From: an uncultured Gammaproteobacteria bacterium
GTDB taxonomy: Bacteria > Pseudomonadota > Gammaproteobacteria > Chromatiales > Chromatiaceae
DNA length: 64,000 bases
Reading direction: 5' to 3'
NCBI GenBank assembly: GCA_937926265.1
Contig: CALAZS010000130.1
Coordinates: 4,199-68,198 of the forward strand
A model generated the notes under the pieces. It did no database searches. It was not told where the DNA came from and saw only the letters and a list, made by a program, of their open reading frames with translations. Position numbers and translations under genes: made by a program. The stretch's first letter is position 1. Each line of letters starts with the position of its first letter. Below, piece by piece: positions 18,298-26,793 of the stretch.

Positions 18298-18937
18298 CCA
18301 GCAGGCTTTGAGCCTGCTGTTTGGTCAAAAATTTCCATGGAACAGGGATCAAACCAGGAACCTTCCTGCAGTACTCCCTGTATCTTTGGCCATAAATACA
18401 GATTAATTTCTTTTCTTCCAGGTACGAACCAATTACCAGGTACAAGCTAACCAATCCGGTACTTGTCAGCTGGTAAATATCCATATCCCTGCTCCAGATA
18501 AATAGCAGCCCAAGAAAATACCACGGATGGCGTACATAATGATGAAACCAGCTGATAGTGAACTGTTCCTGATCCAGTAAAGCCTTTTCTTTCTGCTTAA
18601 CCTGGGCAATTCCCAGGAAGTGGCCGCCATCATAGATAGAAGCGGTTGCCGCAAAGCCCAGCAAGGCAATCAAAGTCAGCCCCCAGGACACCCACTGAAA
18701 AGGCCCCTGCCAGTCAATTATTAATTCAGACCGCCAGATGAATGTCAGCACGAGCGGAACTATCAATAAGACGATAGCTATCAGATTGTAGCCAAGTCGA
18801 TACCAGTGAAAATATTCGGGAAACTGCTTCGAAAACCATTTTTTTATCGTTAACGAGGCGAGCAGTGTATGCACGAAAAAATAAGCCAGCCAACTGCAAA
18901 GCAGCAGCAACAGCTTATTGAAGTCAGGTTCTGCCAT
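18278..18937 (-). CDS. Isoprenylcysteine carboxyl methyltransferase/PEMT-family membrane protein
   Basis: 219 residues with about five hydrophobic segments (10-30, 45-65, 80-98, 150-165, 170-185). The C-terminal half has the family signature: HHYVRHPWYFLGLL (binding of S-adenosylmethionine around RHPxY) and the EEKKLICIYGQRYREYCRKVPGLIP segment near 175-200. The family includes ICMT, phospholipid N-methyltransferases and the related NnrU. Substrate cannot be inferred. It ends the short minus-strand cluster that starts with the CbiM-like gene. Confidence 0.78.
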   Translation of the reverse strand: MAEPDFNKLLLLLCSWLAYFFVHTLLASLTIKKWFSKQFPEYFHWYRLGYNLIAIVLLIVPLVLTFIWRSELIIDWQGPFQWVSWGLTLIALLGFAATASIYDGGHFLGIAQVKQKEKALLDQEQFTISWFHHYVRHPWYFLGLLFIWSRDMDIYQLTSTGLVSLYLVIGSYLEEKKLICIYGQRYREYCRKVPGLIPVPWKFLTKQQAQSLLEKQVNS

Positions 18938-18956
18938 GAAGAAATTCTAGAGCCAC

Positions 18957-19550
18957 TCAGTTAGCTGTTGCCTGCATCAGGTTATTGATCCTTTTTACAT
19001 AAAAACGGGTTTCTCCCGGAGCGAAAGATTTGATCTGTTGCCATTCCTTGACTTTGCCATGCTTTTTGCTGGCCTTTTTATACGCTTTTAACATGGTTCC
19101 AAGGCCGGCATTATAGGATGCAAATGAGAGTGACAAACGTTCCGTGGTGGGTAGGGTCTTTTTCTGTTTCCACTTCCTGTACATCATGCGGTCATAGAAA
19201 ATGCCCGCGGCAATATTCCATCTTGGTTCATCTGTTGCAGGAAGATAGGGATTTTTCTTGAGAATCTCTTTATAGGTTGCCGGCATAATCTGCATGATAC
19301 CTTTGGCCCCGACCCGACTTTTAGCCTTGGGATTGAGATTTGATTCGGCTATACCCTGGGCTTTAAACCAGTGCCAGTCAACATGCGGACCGAAATAGTG
19401 CTTGGAATATTTTTTGAAATAAACATCGTATTCATTCGTCCACTGTTCATGTTTTACATGCTTGTCTGCCTTGAGCACATAAGCATAAATCGCAGCGGGT
19501 AATGAAATCAGTAAAAGAAAAAACAGCGCCCTGAAATACAGCGGCATCAA
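18957..19550 (-). CDS. Lytic transglycosylase (SLT domain)
   Basis: 197 residues. An N-terminal membrane or signal segment (about 5-23) precedes a lysozyme-like SLT domain. Key segments are KAQGIAESNLNP with the catalytic glutamate (about 69), GAKGIMQIMPATY (about 82-94), and ASYNAGLGTMLKAYKKA in the C-terminal half. It would cleave peptidoglycan to 1,6-anhydro products in the periplasm. Its start overlaps the end of the DUF350 gene by four bases, so the pair is translated together. Confidence 0.88.
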   Translation of the reverse strand: MMPLYFRALFFLLLISLPAAIYAYVLKADKHVKHEQWTNEYDVYFKKYSKHYFGPHVDWHWFKAQGIAESNLNPKAKSRVGAKGIMQIMPATYKEILKKNPYLPATDEPRWNIAAGIFYDRMMYRKWKQKKTLPTTERLSLSFASYNAGLGTMLKAYKKASKKHGKVKEWQQIKSFAPGETRFYVKRINNLMQATAN

Positions 19551-19777
19551 TTAAGACCCAGACCGATTACCAGTCCAAGTGCCGTCCCTATTCCAATAAA
19601 GATACCCATCATCATCAGGCCCACAGCCACATTGCCTTCTGCCAGTTTATCCTGGATGGAAAAACTGACAATGTGACCAAAGACGCGGCATCCCATCCAC
19701 ATGAAGAAAATCGTCATCACCCCGCCAATAAATGCGTAAATGAAATTCAGGACAATAGGATCGAGCATATCGGTCAT
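19547..19777 (-). CDS. DUF350-like small membrane protein
   Basis: 76 residues with two membrane segments (about 7-29 and 50-73) joined by a short polar loop. The motif EGNVAVGLMMMGIFIGIGTA fits the DUF350 repeat unit; usual DUF350 proteins carry two such units, this one only one. Unknown function. Translationally coupled to the lytic transglycosylase. Confidence 0.68.
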   Translation of the reverse strand: MTDMLDPIVLNFIYAFIGGVMTIFFMWMGCRVFGHIVSFSIQDKLAEGNVAVGLMMMGIFIGIGTALGLVIGLGLN

Positions 19778-19873
19778 TAGAACACCTTTGTTATTGTATT
19801 TTCATAAACAGTAATAATAGACAATCTGGCATTTTATTTCACATGACTTATTTCATAAGCCTGTCTGATTCCG

Positions 19874-20683
19874 CTATTTCATCCCACGGTGCTGCTTAAT
19901 CTTTTCATAGGCCTGCTTGATTTCATGGGTTTTTTGCGAGGCAACTTTCATCATTTCCTCGGGCAAGCCTTTTGCAACCAGCTTATCCGGATGATGCTGG
20001 CTGATTAACCGACGATAGGCTTTTTTAACGGCACGATCATCAGTTTTTGCATCCACATTTAAAATTGCATAAGCATCCTGCAGGCTCATTCCCTGGGAAC
20101 CGCCAGCTCCACCGGCACGTCCAGTACCTCCGGCATAATGTCTTTCTGCTTTTATTCGTTGCTCTATCTGGCGAAAAACAAATTCAGAAACCCCCAGCAT
20201 CTTGCAAATGTGTTTCAACAGGTCTGACTCAGCCGGATGCAAAGAGCCGTCTGCGTAAGCTGCCTGCAACTGGATTTCGATAAACATTTGAATCAGGGTA
20301 CTGCGACGATGACATTCCTGCCGGAACTGCTGCAATACCTCGTCAAGGGGAAAACTCTCCTCCTTGCCTTCTCCAAACAGACGCTTTGCCGTGGCGACCA
20401 TTTCATCATTTAGCCCCATTTCGCGCATGACTGCCTCGGCCAGCCTGATTTCCTCCTGGCTGACTCTGCCATCAGCTTTTGCCACAGCCCCCATGACACT
20501 GAAGGTCGCCGTGAAAAAGGCCATCTGTACTCTTTGCTGGTCACCAGGTCCAAGCTCATCATCCGGTAATCCACTTAAACCTTTATCAAAGTTGTGACCA
20601 AGCGCAGCACCTAAAAGGGCACCAAGCGGCCCACCGACCATGAAGCCAAAGGCTCCTCCTACAAGTTTTCCCCACCAGCTCAT
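19874..20683 (-). CDS. djlA: Membrane-anchored DnaJ-type co-chaperone DjlA
   Basis: 269 residues from the ATG at 20683; a TTG two codons upstream is in frame, but GGAG is spaced eight bases from the ATG. The N-terminal hydrophobic glycine-rich segment (WGKLVGGAFGFMVGGPLGALLGAALG, about 4-29) is the DjlA anchor. A TerB-like domain (about 50-170, FFTATFSVMGAVAKADGRVS) precedes a glycine-rich spacer and the C-terminal J-domain (about 203-265) with the HPD motif in QHHPDKL. It recruits DnaK at the inner membrane. Nine bases separate it from the CbiM-like gene upstream. Confidence 0.92.
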   Translation of the reverse strand: MSWWGKLVGGAFGFMVGGPLGALLGAALGHNFDKGLSGLPDDELGPGDQQRVQMAFFTATFSVMGAVAKADGRVSQEEIRLAEAVMREMGLNDEMVATAKRLFGEGKEESFPLDEVLQQFRQECHRRSTLIQMFIEIQLQAAYADGSLHPAESDLLKHICKMLGVSEFVFRQIEQRIKAERHYAGGTGRAGGAGGSQGMSLQDAYAILNVDAKTDDRAVKKAYRRLISQHHPDKLVAKGLPEEMMKVASQKTHEIKQAYEKIKQHRGMK

Positions 20684-20698
20684 AAACAAAGCTCCAGC

Positions 20699-21412
20699 TT
20701 ATTTACCATGTAAATATTCCTTATCTCTAAATGTACTGACCCACTCAGGTCGATAGCATACCAGCAGGGTCATAAACCAGCCGTTTAAAACCGCCTCCGG
20801 AAAAAGCATTAACGGGAAATAGGCCAGGTAGGTATCCCAAAGCTCATTGAAATCTGCATAGCCGACAACACTCATCAATACTGCAGAACTTATCGTTGCC
20901 AACACCACTGAAACACCACCCACCAAAAATGCATTCAGGTAAACGTAGACAAAAAAGTGTTTAGGGAACCAGTGCCTGATAAGGATCAAAAACACGTAGG
21001 TAACACTGACCGGCAAGACGACGGCCGTCAGAAAATTTACCGGAAACCCGGTCCAGGAAGACAAACCTGCCAATGCTGTTCCAAGCAGTATGAAAAAACC
21101 ACCTATTATTGCCAGCGACCAGCTGAACATAAGCGTCAGTGTTGTCATGAACAACAAATGAAACTCTACACCATGAAAGACCTCGGTACGCATACTCCAC
21201 AAGATCATCAGCACCACGCAGGCACCGAGAAAACCGTTCAACTGGCTTCTGTCAGTTAAACGCCGCCACGGCGCTTTGCTTACAGCGATTATAGATACCA
21301 GGAAGGCTATCAGGCCCAATATCAGCAATACACTGTCACTAAAGTTTTCACCCTGAATTTCCACGAAACCAATTCCTGTCAGATATGCTTGAAATTCATC
21401 GATTGAACCCAA
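20699..21412 (-). CDS. CbiM-like membrane protein
   Basis: 237 residues, starting at a TTG because no early ATG exists; GGAGAG sits very close to it. Six or seven hydrophobic segments cover most of the chain. Features resemble energy-coupling-factor permeases of the CbiM/PF01891 group (EFHLLFMTTLTLMFSWSLAI; YLAYFPLMLFPEAVLNGW), but the N-terminal histidine motif needed for metal uptake in true CbiM is missing, and no CbiQ/CbiO partner is next to it. Likely a CbiM-like protein of unknown substrate. It leads the djlA cluster. Confidence 0.65.
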   Translation of the reverse strand: MGSIDEFQAYLTGIGFVEIQGENFSDSVLLILGLIAFLVSIIAVSKAPWRRLTDRSQLNGFLGACVVLMILWSMRTEVFHGVEFHLLFMTTLTLMFSWSLAIIGGFFILLGTALAGLSSWTGFPVNFLTAVVLPVSVTYVFLILIRHWFPKHFFVYVYLNAFLVGGVSVVLATISSAVLMSVVGYADFNELWDTYLAYFPLMLFPEAVLNGWFMTLLVCYRPEWVSTFRDKEYLHGK

Positions 21413-21552
21413 CTCTCCAAATTAACCCATTAAAAAAAACGAAATAGGTTCTGGTAATAATAAATTTTTTATTTTATTGTAAAGTTATTCGGTATGACGC
21501 CGATAGAAGTAATGAGACCAAACTGGATTCATTGTTTAACCAGGAGGCTTCA

Positions 21553-21744
21553 ATGAAAAATGTCTACGATATGGTAACCGGTGAGTTCATCGTTGATGAA
21601 CCGAGCCACTCATCAGAATTATATTCTGAGTATGGCTATCGTGAAGATACTCTTCTTCAACTACAGCTTGTAGAGGCTGAAACAGTTGATAAAGATGCTT
21701 CTATGCCTGCCGATCTCGCCTATCGTATCTTTTTCAATGACTAA
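21553..21744 (+). CDS. Small acidic protein of unknown function
   Basis: 63 residues. CCAGGAGGC lies seven bases before the ATG, a strong ribosome site, supporting a real gene despite its size. Rich in D, E and S with several tyrosines; no membrane segment or cysteine. It ends ADLAYRIFFND. Not recognised. It stands alone between two minus-strand units. Confidence 0.62.
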   Translation: MKNVYDMVTGEFIVDEPSHSSELYSEYGYREDTLLQLQLVEAETVDKDASMPADLAYRIFFND

Positions 21745-21804
21745 GCGTTAACAAACAGCTACGTCATTCTCAACTTGATTGAGCTCCGGCAACCAGCCAA
21801 TGCA

Positions 21805-22176
21805 TCAGTCAGTGTCGCTATCCCCCGGAAAAAAATATATTTTGCCGTTTTCCACTGAAACATCATGCTTTTTCAATGATTTTCCCAGGCATGGCCCTCT
21901 CAGGCATTCTCCTGTTTCTATTTTAAATAACGCCCCATGCAGGGCGCATTGAATAAACGCATTTTCAAAATCGAGATATTGATCAGGTTTCCACTCCATT
22001 GGTGCACCAGTGTGAGGACAGCTGTTCTTGTAAACAAATAATTCTGCATTTTTTTTCACCAGAAAGTGACTCGGGTAAAAAGTCTCACCGGTTTTAATAC
22101 CTTTACTTGTAGTTTCCTGATCGGTGTTTTCAGATAATTCTTCCAGGTCACAGATATAAAACTTGTTTTCTGTCAT
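21805..22176 (-). CDS. Rieske [2Fe-2S] protein
   Basis: 123 residues, a small soluble Rieske ferredoxin. The iron-sulfur ligands are visible as CPHTGAP (CxH near 53-55) and CALHGALF (CxxH near 76-79), with the usual spacing and the following GECLRGPCLGKSLKKHDV. It would transfer electrons to an unknown partner, or act as part of an oxygenase. Its start overlaps the stop of the kinase gene by four bases. Confidence 0.88.
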   Translation of the reverse strand: MTENKFYICDLEELSENTDQETTSKGIKTGETFYPSHFLVKKNAELFVYKNSCPHTGAPMEWKPDQYLDFENAFIQCALHGALFKIETGECLRGPCLGKSLKKHDVSVENGKIYFFPGDSDTD

Positions 22177-23045
22177 GGTTTAAACTTCTCCCCTATGGAA
22201 GTGAAGCCTTCAACGCCACATTTAAAGCCGGCAACCCGACAGGCAAACTCAAGTGTATCCCTGACATTCTGATCATTCAGGCTGGCATGCAGTACACCGG
22301 CATTAAATACATCCCCGGCACCAAGCGTATCGACAACCTGCTCAGGTTGAAAGGCCGGCTGTTGATAAAGCTGGTTGTTTTTACTCATCGCCCAGCCACC
22401 GGCTTTACCCCAGGCACAATACAGGTCAGCACTGATGCCTTTATCCCTTAGGGTTTCAAAAAAGGCTTTTACCGATTCATGCGACTCATGAACATAGGCA
22501 CGCGAAAACATGATGATTTGTGGATAGCTAAATACATCTTCCAGACCCTCCCGGTGTTTTTCAACTTCAATCGAAAACCGGGTAAATCCACTTGATACCA
22601 GGTGTTCACACATTTTTTTCAACTCGACCACATTCCTTCCTTCGAAGTGGATCCAGTCAAATGCCTGGTAATCTATGTTGAGAAAGTGCTCGCTGGAATA
22701 TTCCTCCAGGTTGCGGTAGTGAACAATGGTGCGACTGCCATTCTGGGCATTAAGCGTGATATAGGAAACCGGCAACTCGGCATTGGTGGCTGTTATCGCC
22801 AGCTTATGATCGATATGGCTGCTATCCAGTTCTTTTAAAACAAACTTGCTTGAATGGTCATCGGCCAACATACCGGCCCAGGCACAAGCATGACCCAGTT
22901 GGGATAAAACATTGAGAGAATTTGTAACGTTACCGCCCCGAACCATTTTCCTGGAGATGGCCCTGACCTCGTCATCTTCATCTGGATAATTGGCCACAGT
23001 ATTGACAATATCCAGCGTTGCTATGCCAACACCCAGTATTTTCAT
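22173..23045 (-). CDS. PfkB-family kinase resembling ketohexokinase
   Basis: 290 residues. PfkB signatures are present: GGNVTNSLNVLSQLG (37-51) and the catalytic VVDTLGAGDVFNAG (about 236-249, with the base aspartate in GAGD). The details follow animal ketohexokinase unusually well: the WIHFEGRN and SIEVEKHRE segments, CAWGKAGGW, and the C-terminal CRVAGFKCGVEGF. It would phosphorylate a ketose such as fructose at C1 with ATP. It lies 15 bases after a coiled-coil membrane gene and overlaps the Rieske gene. Confidence 0.83.
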   Translation of the reverse strand: MKILGVGIATLDIVNTVANYPDEDDEVRAISRKMVRGGNVTNSLNVLSQLGHACAWAGMLADDHSSKFVLKELDSSHIDHKLAITATNAELPVSYITLNAQNGSRTIVHYRNLEEYSSEHFLNIDYQAFDWIHFEGRNVVELKKMCEHLVSSGFTRFSIEVEKHREGLEDVFSYPQIIMFSRAYVHESHESVKAFFETLRDKGISADLYCAWGKAGGWAMSKNNQLYQQPAFQPEQVVDTLGAGDVFNAGVLHASLNDQNVRDTLEFACRVAGFKCGVEGFTSIGEKFKP

Positions 23046-23060
23046 GCCAGAATATCCAGG

Positions 23061-24068
23061 CTAATTGCGAATAATTTGACCACTACTTCCTGGCTTTGCG
23101 GGGGCCCCGGTACTGGCTGGGCGTTCCATTTCAACTGGCCTGGATAAGGTTTCGGTCGAATCACCAGAACCAAACAGGTTGCCAAGTAATTCACCCGGGC
23201 CGGCAACAATGGAGATTGCTTCGAGTACAACAAATAAAATTGCCGCACCGCTTAACATTGACAGTATTTTCTGTTTTTTCTGCAGCCGACCGGCAGAATT
23301 GATGTCCAGAACCGGTACCGATTTTTCAAACTCCTCTTCCTGCTGAATACTTTCAGCCAGCATTTCAGAAACCGATTCATGCTGCTTTTCAGCCTCTTCT
23401 TTGAACTTCTTCAGTTCTTCTTCCTGTTTTTCAAGCTGACGACGCATTTCATCAATGCTGGTATGTGCATCTTCAAGTTCGTCTTCAAGTAACTGACAGG
23501 TTTGTTGAGAGGACTGCAATTCCGATTGCCTGTCTTCCAGGGAGCGGGACAGGTTGTCATGTTCCTGTCGTAACATTTCCAGCTCAAGCACACTTTCACT
23601 GTCACCACCGGCGCTTCTATGACTTTCGTGTCTTTTGGCCTGGCTGTCGAGCTGTTCCTGGAGTTCCTGAAGCTGATGCCTTGAGTGTTCCTTGTAATCG
23701 GCCAGCTCGTTTTGCAATGCTTCGTATTGCTCTGGCCTTACTTCCGGTTCATTGGCCTCAACAATTTTTTTGTATTGCTCAAGCTCGGCCTCAAGACCCG
23801 CCACCTGGTTACTGGCCGCATCTCGCGAACGTTCCAACTCCCTTGCTTCAGACCTCAAGTTACTCAGGCGTTCCATAAGCAATGAAGACTCACCTTCACG
23901 CTTGGCCTTTTTACGCAGGTTTTCTGTCAGCTCATCATTGTCTTTCTGTAATGCTTCGCATTTATTGGAGAGTTGGCGCACCTGGTTTTGGGAAATCGCC
24001 AGGTCTCTTTGTAAAGTGGCCATGGCGGCCTGCTGTTCGGCATCAGCAATTTTGGCTTTATCTATCAC
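23061..24068 (-). CDS. Coiled-coil protein with C-terminal membrane segment
   Basis: 335 residues. Residues about 1-235 are almost continuous heptad-like coiled coil rich in E, Q, L, K and R (LRSEARELERSRDAAS; MRRQLEKQEEELKKFKEE). A membrane segment follows (about 262-280, ILSMLSGAAILFVVLEAI), then a short P/G/S-rich tail. Tail-anchored topology would put the long coil in the cytoplasm. No family recognised. It lies 50 bases after the cNMP/rhodanese/coiled-coil gene; both coils could associate. Confidence 0.75.
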   Translation of the reverse strand: MIDKAKIADAEQQAAMATLQRDLAISQNQVRQLSNKCEALQKDNDELTENLRKKAKREGESSLLMERLSNLRSEARELERSRDAASNQVAGLEAELEQYKKIVEANEPEVRPEQYEALQNELADYKEHSRHQLQELQEQLDSQAKRHESHRSAGGDSESVLELEMLRQEHDNLSRSLEDRQSELQSSQQTCQLLEDELEDAHTSIDEMRRQLEKQEEELKKFKEEAEKQHESVSEMLAESIQQEEEFEKSVPVLDINSAGRLQKKQKILSMLSGAAILFVVLEAISIVAGPGELLGNLFGSGDSTETLSRPVEMERPASTGAPAKPGSSGQIIRN

Positions 24069-24117
24069 GGAATATTGACTCGATTATTGATTCGATTGGG
24101 GATCGTCTATTAAAACG

Positions 24118-25977
24118 CTAGGATTCTGTAAGTTCTGAAATACGGCCTTTTAACTCGGAAATTTCCAGACGTAGTTCACTATTTTCCTGGTTGGCCAGTG
24201 ATAACTGGTTCCTGGCTTCTTCAAGGTCATTGCGCAAATCATCACGATCCTGTGAAATGCTGGCATTCAGTGCTTCCAGTTCACTAACCCGGTTCGATGC
24301 TGATTCACCGGAAGTCTCCTGCATTTGTTTTTCCAGGTCTTCATAATCAGACTCGGCCTGGTCTTTCTCCAGTTGTAATACCGTTAACTCCTCTTTTAAC
24401 CTGGCAATATCTGCATCGCGAACCTGGAGATGTTTTTTATGATCGGCGGTTAATGTATCAAACTGCTGTTTGAGTTTATCGTAACCTTCCTCTTCGCTTT
24501 CGAGCTGGCCGGTTAAGGTAATAACTTCCCTTTCGAGTTGCACGATTTCCTTTTTCAGTGCCTCGGTATCACCACTGGAAGAATCGCCTCCGGAACCACC
24601 GCCTGAATCTGCACTGGTAGGCCTGGCAGCGAGTGCCTCTTCAAGTTCTGAGATTTTGCTGCCGGCCGCTTCCAGCTGCTGGCTTTTTTCCTGCAGCTGA
24701 GCTTCAAGGCTTTGAATTTTTTCGTTAAGGACCTTGAGTTCGCCCGAATCTACTGATGCAGCTGTTGTAGAGGCCGAAGCTGAAGCCTGGGGCGATATCT
24801 CGGGTGATGACTCGGCAGGTGCAGCTGTTTCCTGCACTGGTTCAGAATTTGGTTCAGAACCTGATTCAGGTTTGTTTTCAGATTCATTTCCCGATTCATT
24901 TTCAGCCTCATCCGTGGGCATATCGAGGATGCCATCAGGCAGCTTGTCGTATCCACCATCCAGAATGCTGACATGGAACCCCCGCTCTATGAACAGAAAG
25001 CCGGAGGCAATACCCCTGCGACCCGACTGGCTGACAATGACATAATGATGTTCATCGGAAAGACTGGGGATCTGAAAACGCAGGGTCTGGTATGGCATAT
25101 TGATCGCACCCTCGAGGTGGGCCTGCTCGTATTTTTCAGGTGACCTGACGTCAAGCCAGATACCTCCCTGCTCGATAATTGCGGTAGCTTCGTTGTAATT
25201 GACGGTTTCTGATAATGGATGTTGCACCAACTGGATAAAGTCATCCTTGGCCAGTTTTAGCACTATGCCATCAGAAAGCATCTTGATACTTGAACTTCTC
25301 GGGCTATCCGATAAAAGCGCATCTTCACCAAAAGAGGCCCCGGGACCAAGCTTGGCCACCTCTACCTGCTCGCCGGAAACTTCGTTGTATTTCAAAACCA
25401 GTGCCTTGCCACGGTGTAACAGGTAATAAAAATCACCTTCGTCACCCTCTGTGATAATCATGTCACCGGTTTTAACTTCCTGTTCCTGCATGCGCATCAT
25501 GACACCCTGCAGATTGGCGGCCGGGATGTTCTGCATGACACGTGACTGCAGCAGCTGACTCATCCAGTCATCATCGCTATCTTCAAACGAAACCTCTTCA
25601 ACCTGTTGACCTGATGATTCATGTTCAGCCAGGGCTTCGCTTAAAATACGGCTATCGATTTTGACTATTGTAAGATTCGTCAATGCCTTGGCGGTAAACT
25701 TTCGCGGCAACTGATGAGCTAATGGGAAACGTGCGGTCGCAGAACCTTCTTCAGCCAGATCAACCTGGGCGGATCCGTTGAAAAGACCAACCTGCCCTGA
25801 CAGAAGGTAGACATTAACGTGATCGACATCACCTTCGGAAAAAAGGGTATTGCCCTTGGCAACAGACTCAACATTAACCGAGCCCAGCAACTTCAATAAG
25901 TTATCCTGTTCCAGCGTATTAAGTGGAATGAGTTTTTTAAGCTGTGCAAATTCCTTGTTTTCAGCAGTTACGGCCAT
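24118..25977 (-). CDS. Tandem cNMP-binding, rhodanese-like and coiled-coil protein
   Basis: 619 residues. Residues 10-120 and 130-255 are two cyclic-nucleotide-binding domains of the CAP type; the second is the clearer (GDMIITEGDEGDFYYLL; GASFGEDALLSDSPRSS). Residues about 260-352 are rhodanese-like (IWLDVRSPEKYEQAHLEGAI; GGYDKLP). The catalytic cysteine is replaced: VSQSGRRG instead of CxxGxR, so sulfur transfer is unlikely. An acidic S/P/E-rich linker (360-415) leads into a coiled coil to the end. No DNA-binding domain is visible. It probably senses a nucleotide or state and scaffolds others. Confidence 0.82.
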   Translation of the reverse strand: MAVTAENKEFAQLKKLIPLNTLEQDNLLKLLGSVNVESVAKGNTLFSEGDVDHVNVYLLSGQVGLFNGSAQVDLAEEGSATARFPLAHQLPRKFTAKALTNLTIVKIDSRILSEALAEHESSGQQVEEVSFEDSDDDWMSQLLQSRVMQNIPAANLQGVMMRMQEQEVKTGDMIITEGDEGDFYYLLHRGKALVLKYNEVSGEQVEVAKLGPGASFGEDALLSDSPRSSSIKMLSDGIVLKLAKDDFIQLVQHPLSETVNYNEATAIIEQGGIWLDVRSPEKYEQAHLEGAINMPYQTLRFQIPSLSDEHHYVIVSQSGRRGIASGFLFIERGFHVSILDGGYDKLPDGILDMPTDEAENESGNESENKPESGSEPNSEPVQETAAPAESSPEISPQASASASTTAASVDSGELKVLNEKIQSLEAQLQEKSQQLEAAGSKISELEEALAARPTSADSGGGSGGDSSSGDTEALKKEIVQLEREVITLTGQLESEEEGYDKLKQQFDTLTADHKKHLQVRDADIARLKEELTVLQLEKDQAESDYEDLEKQMQETSGESASNRVSELEALNASISQDRDDLRNDLEEARNQLSLANQENSELRLEISELKGRISELTES

Positions 25978-26290
25978 CGTGAAGCGTCTCTTCTGGAAAT
26001 ATTATTTTTAATATTGTCTTGGGCATTTAATCATACAACTAAATAATAGGTGAAAGAAAAAATTATGCTTCGGTGCTGCCAGATTCATAGCTTTTTCCAT
26101 GCCAACCGGTGATTTTTTTCATTTAACCTTGTTTTTATGCTTTTTTTTATAAAAAACAACTTTGCATTTTAAATTTATATGCTATGTTTCGCTTGCAATT
26201 GCCAGTCAAATATCGCTTTTACTCAGTAATACATGCTTTATTTGATAATAATTATAAATGCTAATGTAACCAACCCTAGGAGCCCGACAT
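25978..26290. other. Divergent intergenic region before the HU gene
   Basis: 313 bases without a gene. The region is AT-rich with T- and A-runs, a short inverted repeat (AATATT-N6-AATATT, near 25999-26016) and weak -10/-35-like boxes around 26162-26188 and 26217-26250 facing the HU gene. I see no RNA gene, riboswitch or clear operator. Confidence 0.5.
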
Positions 26291-26677
26291 ATGGCCGTTA
26301 AGAAAAAAGCCTCAAAAAAAGCTGTTGCTAAAAAAGCTGCGGCTGCACCAAAGCTAAAATCGATTCCAAGCAGACAGACAAAGACTCAGATCATCCAGGA
26401 AATTTCAGACAGCACCGAACTGAGTAAAAAAGATGTTGCCGCAGTATTTTCCAGCCTTGCTGAACTGATCCAGCGTCACATGCAAAAACGTGGATCAGGA
26501 GAATTCCAGATTCCTGATACAGGCGTGAAGATCCGCAGAGTTAAAAAACCGGCGCGTAAAGCACGTATGGGCCGTAACCCTGCGACAGGTGAAGAAATTA
26601 AAATTGCTGCCAAGCCAGCTCACACTGTCGTCAAAGTAATGGCACTAAAAGCCTTGAAAGAAACTATAAACAACTGA
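26291..26677 (+). CDS. HU-family DNA-binding protein with lysine/alanine-rich N-terminal tail
   Basis: 128 residues. The C-terminal 95 residues are an HU/IHF-type domain (TKTQIIQEISDSTELSKKDV; GEFQIPDTGVKIRRVKKPARKAR, then RNPATGEEIKIAAKPA in the DNA-binding arm). The first 30 residues (MAVKKKASKKAVAKKAAAAP) are a basic, alanine-rich tail like that of histone H1-like proteins. It would bend and compact DNA. CTAGGAG precedes the ATG well, and a perfect terminator follows. Confidence 0.9.
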   Translation: MAVKKKASKKAVAKKAAAAPKLKSIPSRQTKTQIIQEISDSTELSKKDVAAVFSSLAELIQRHMQKRGSGEFQIPDTGVKIRRVKKPARKARMGRNPATGEEIKIAAKPAHTVVKVMALKALKETINN

Positions 26678-26700
26678 TTTTTCGAGTTAACCCCGATTCA

Positions 26701-26726
26701 AAAGGCACTGCTGGCAGTGCCTTTTT
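26701..26726 (+). terminator. Intrinsic terminator of the HU gene
   Basis: AAAGGCACTG and CAGTGCCTTT pair around CTGG, followed by more T; a strong two-sided terminator. Confidence 0.88.
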
Positions 26727-26793
26727 TCATTTATCAAAAATTTATTGCATTCGCTTTTCGCACAGGTCTTTGACCGGACCTGTGTTTGGTTTT

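Noticed and set aside
23465..24121. Several plus-strand frames of 66-137 codons
   Set aside because: They are antisense shadows of the coiled-coil gene, whose repetitive codon pattern keeps other frames open.
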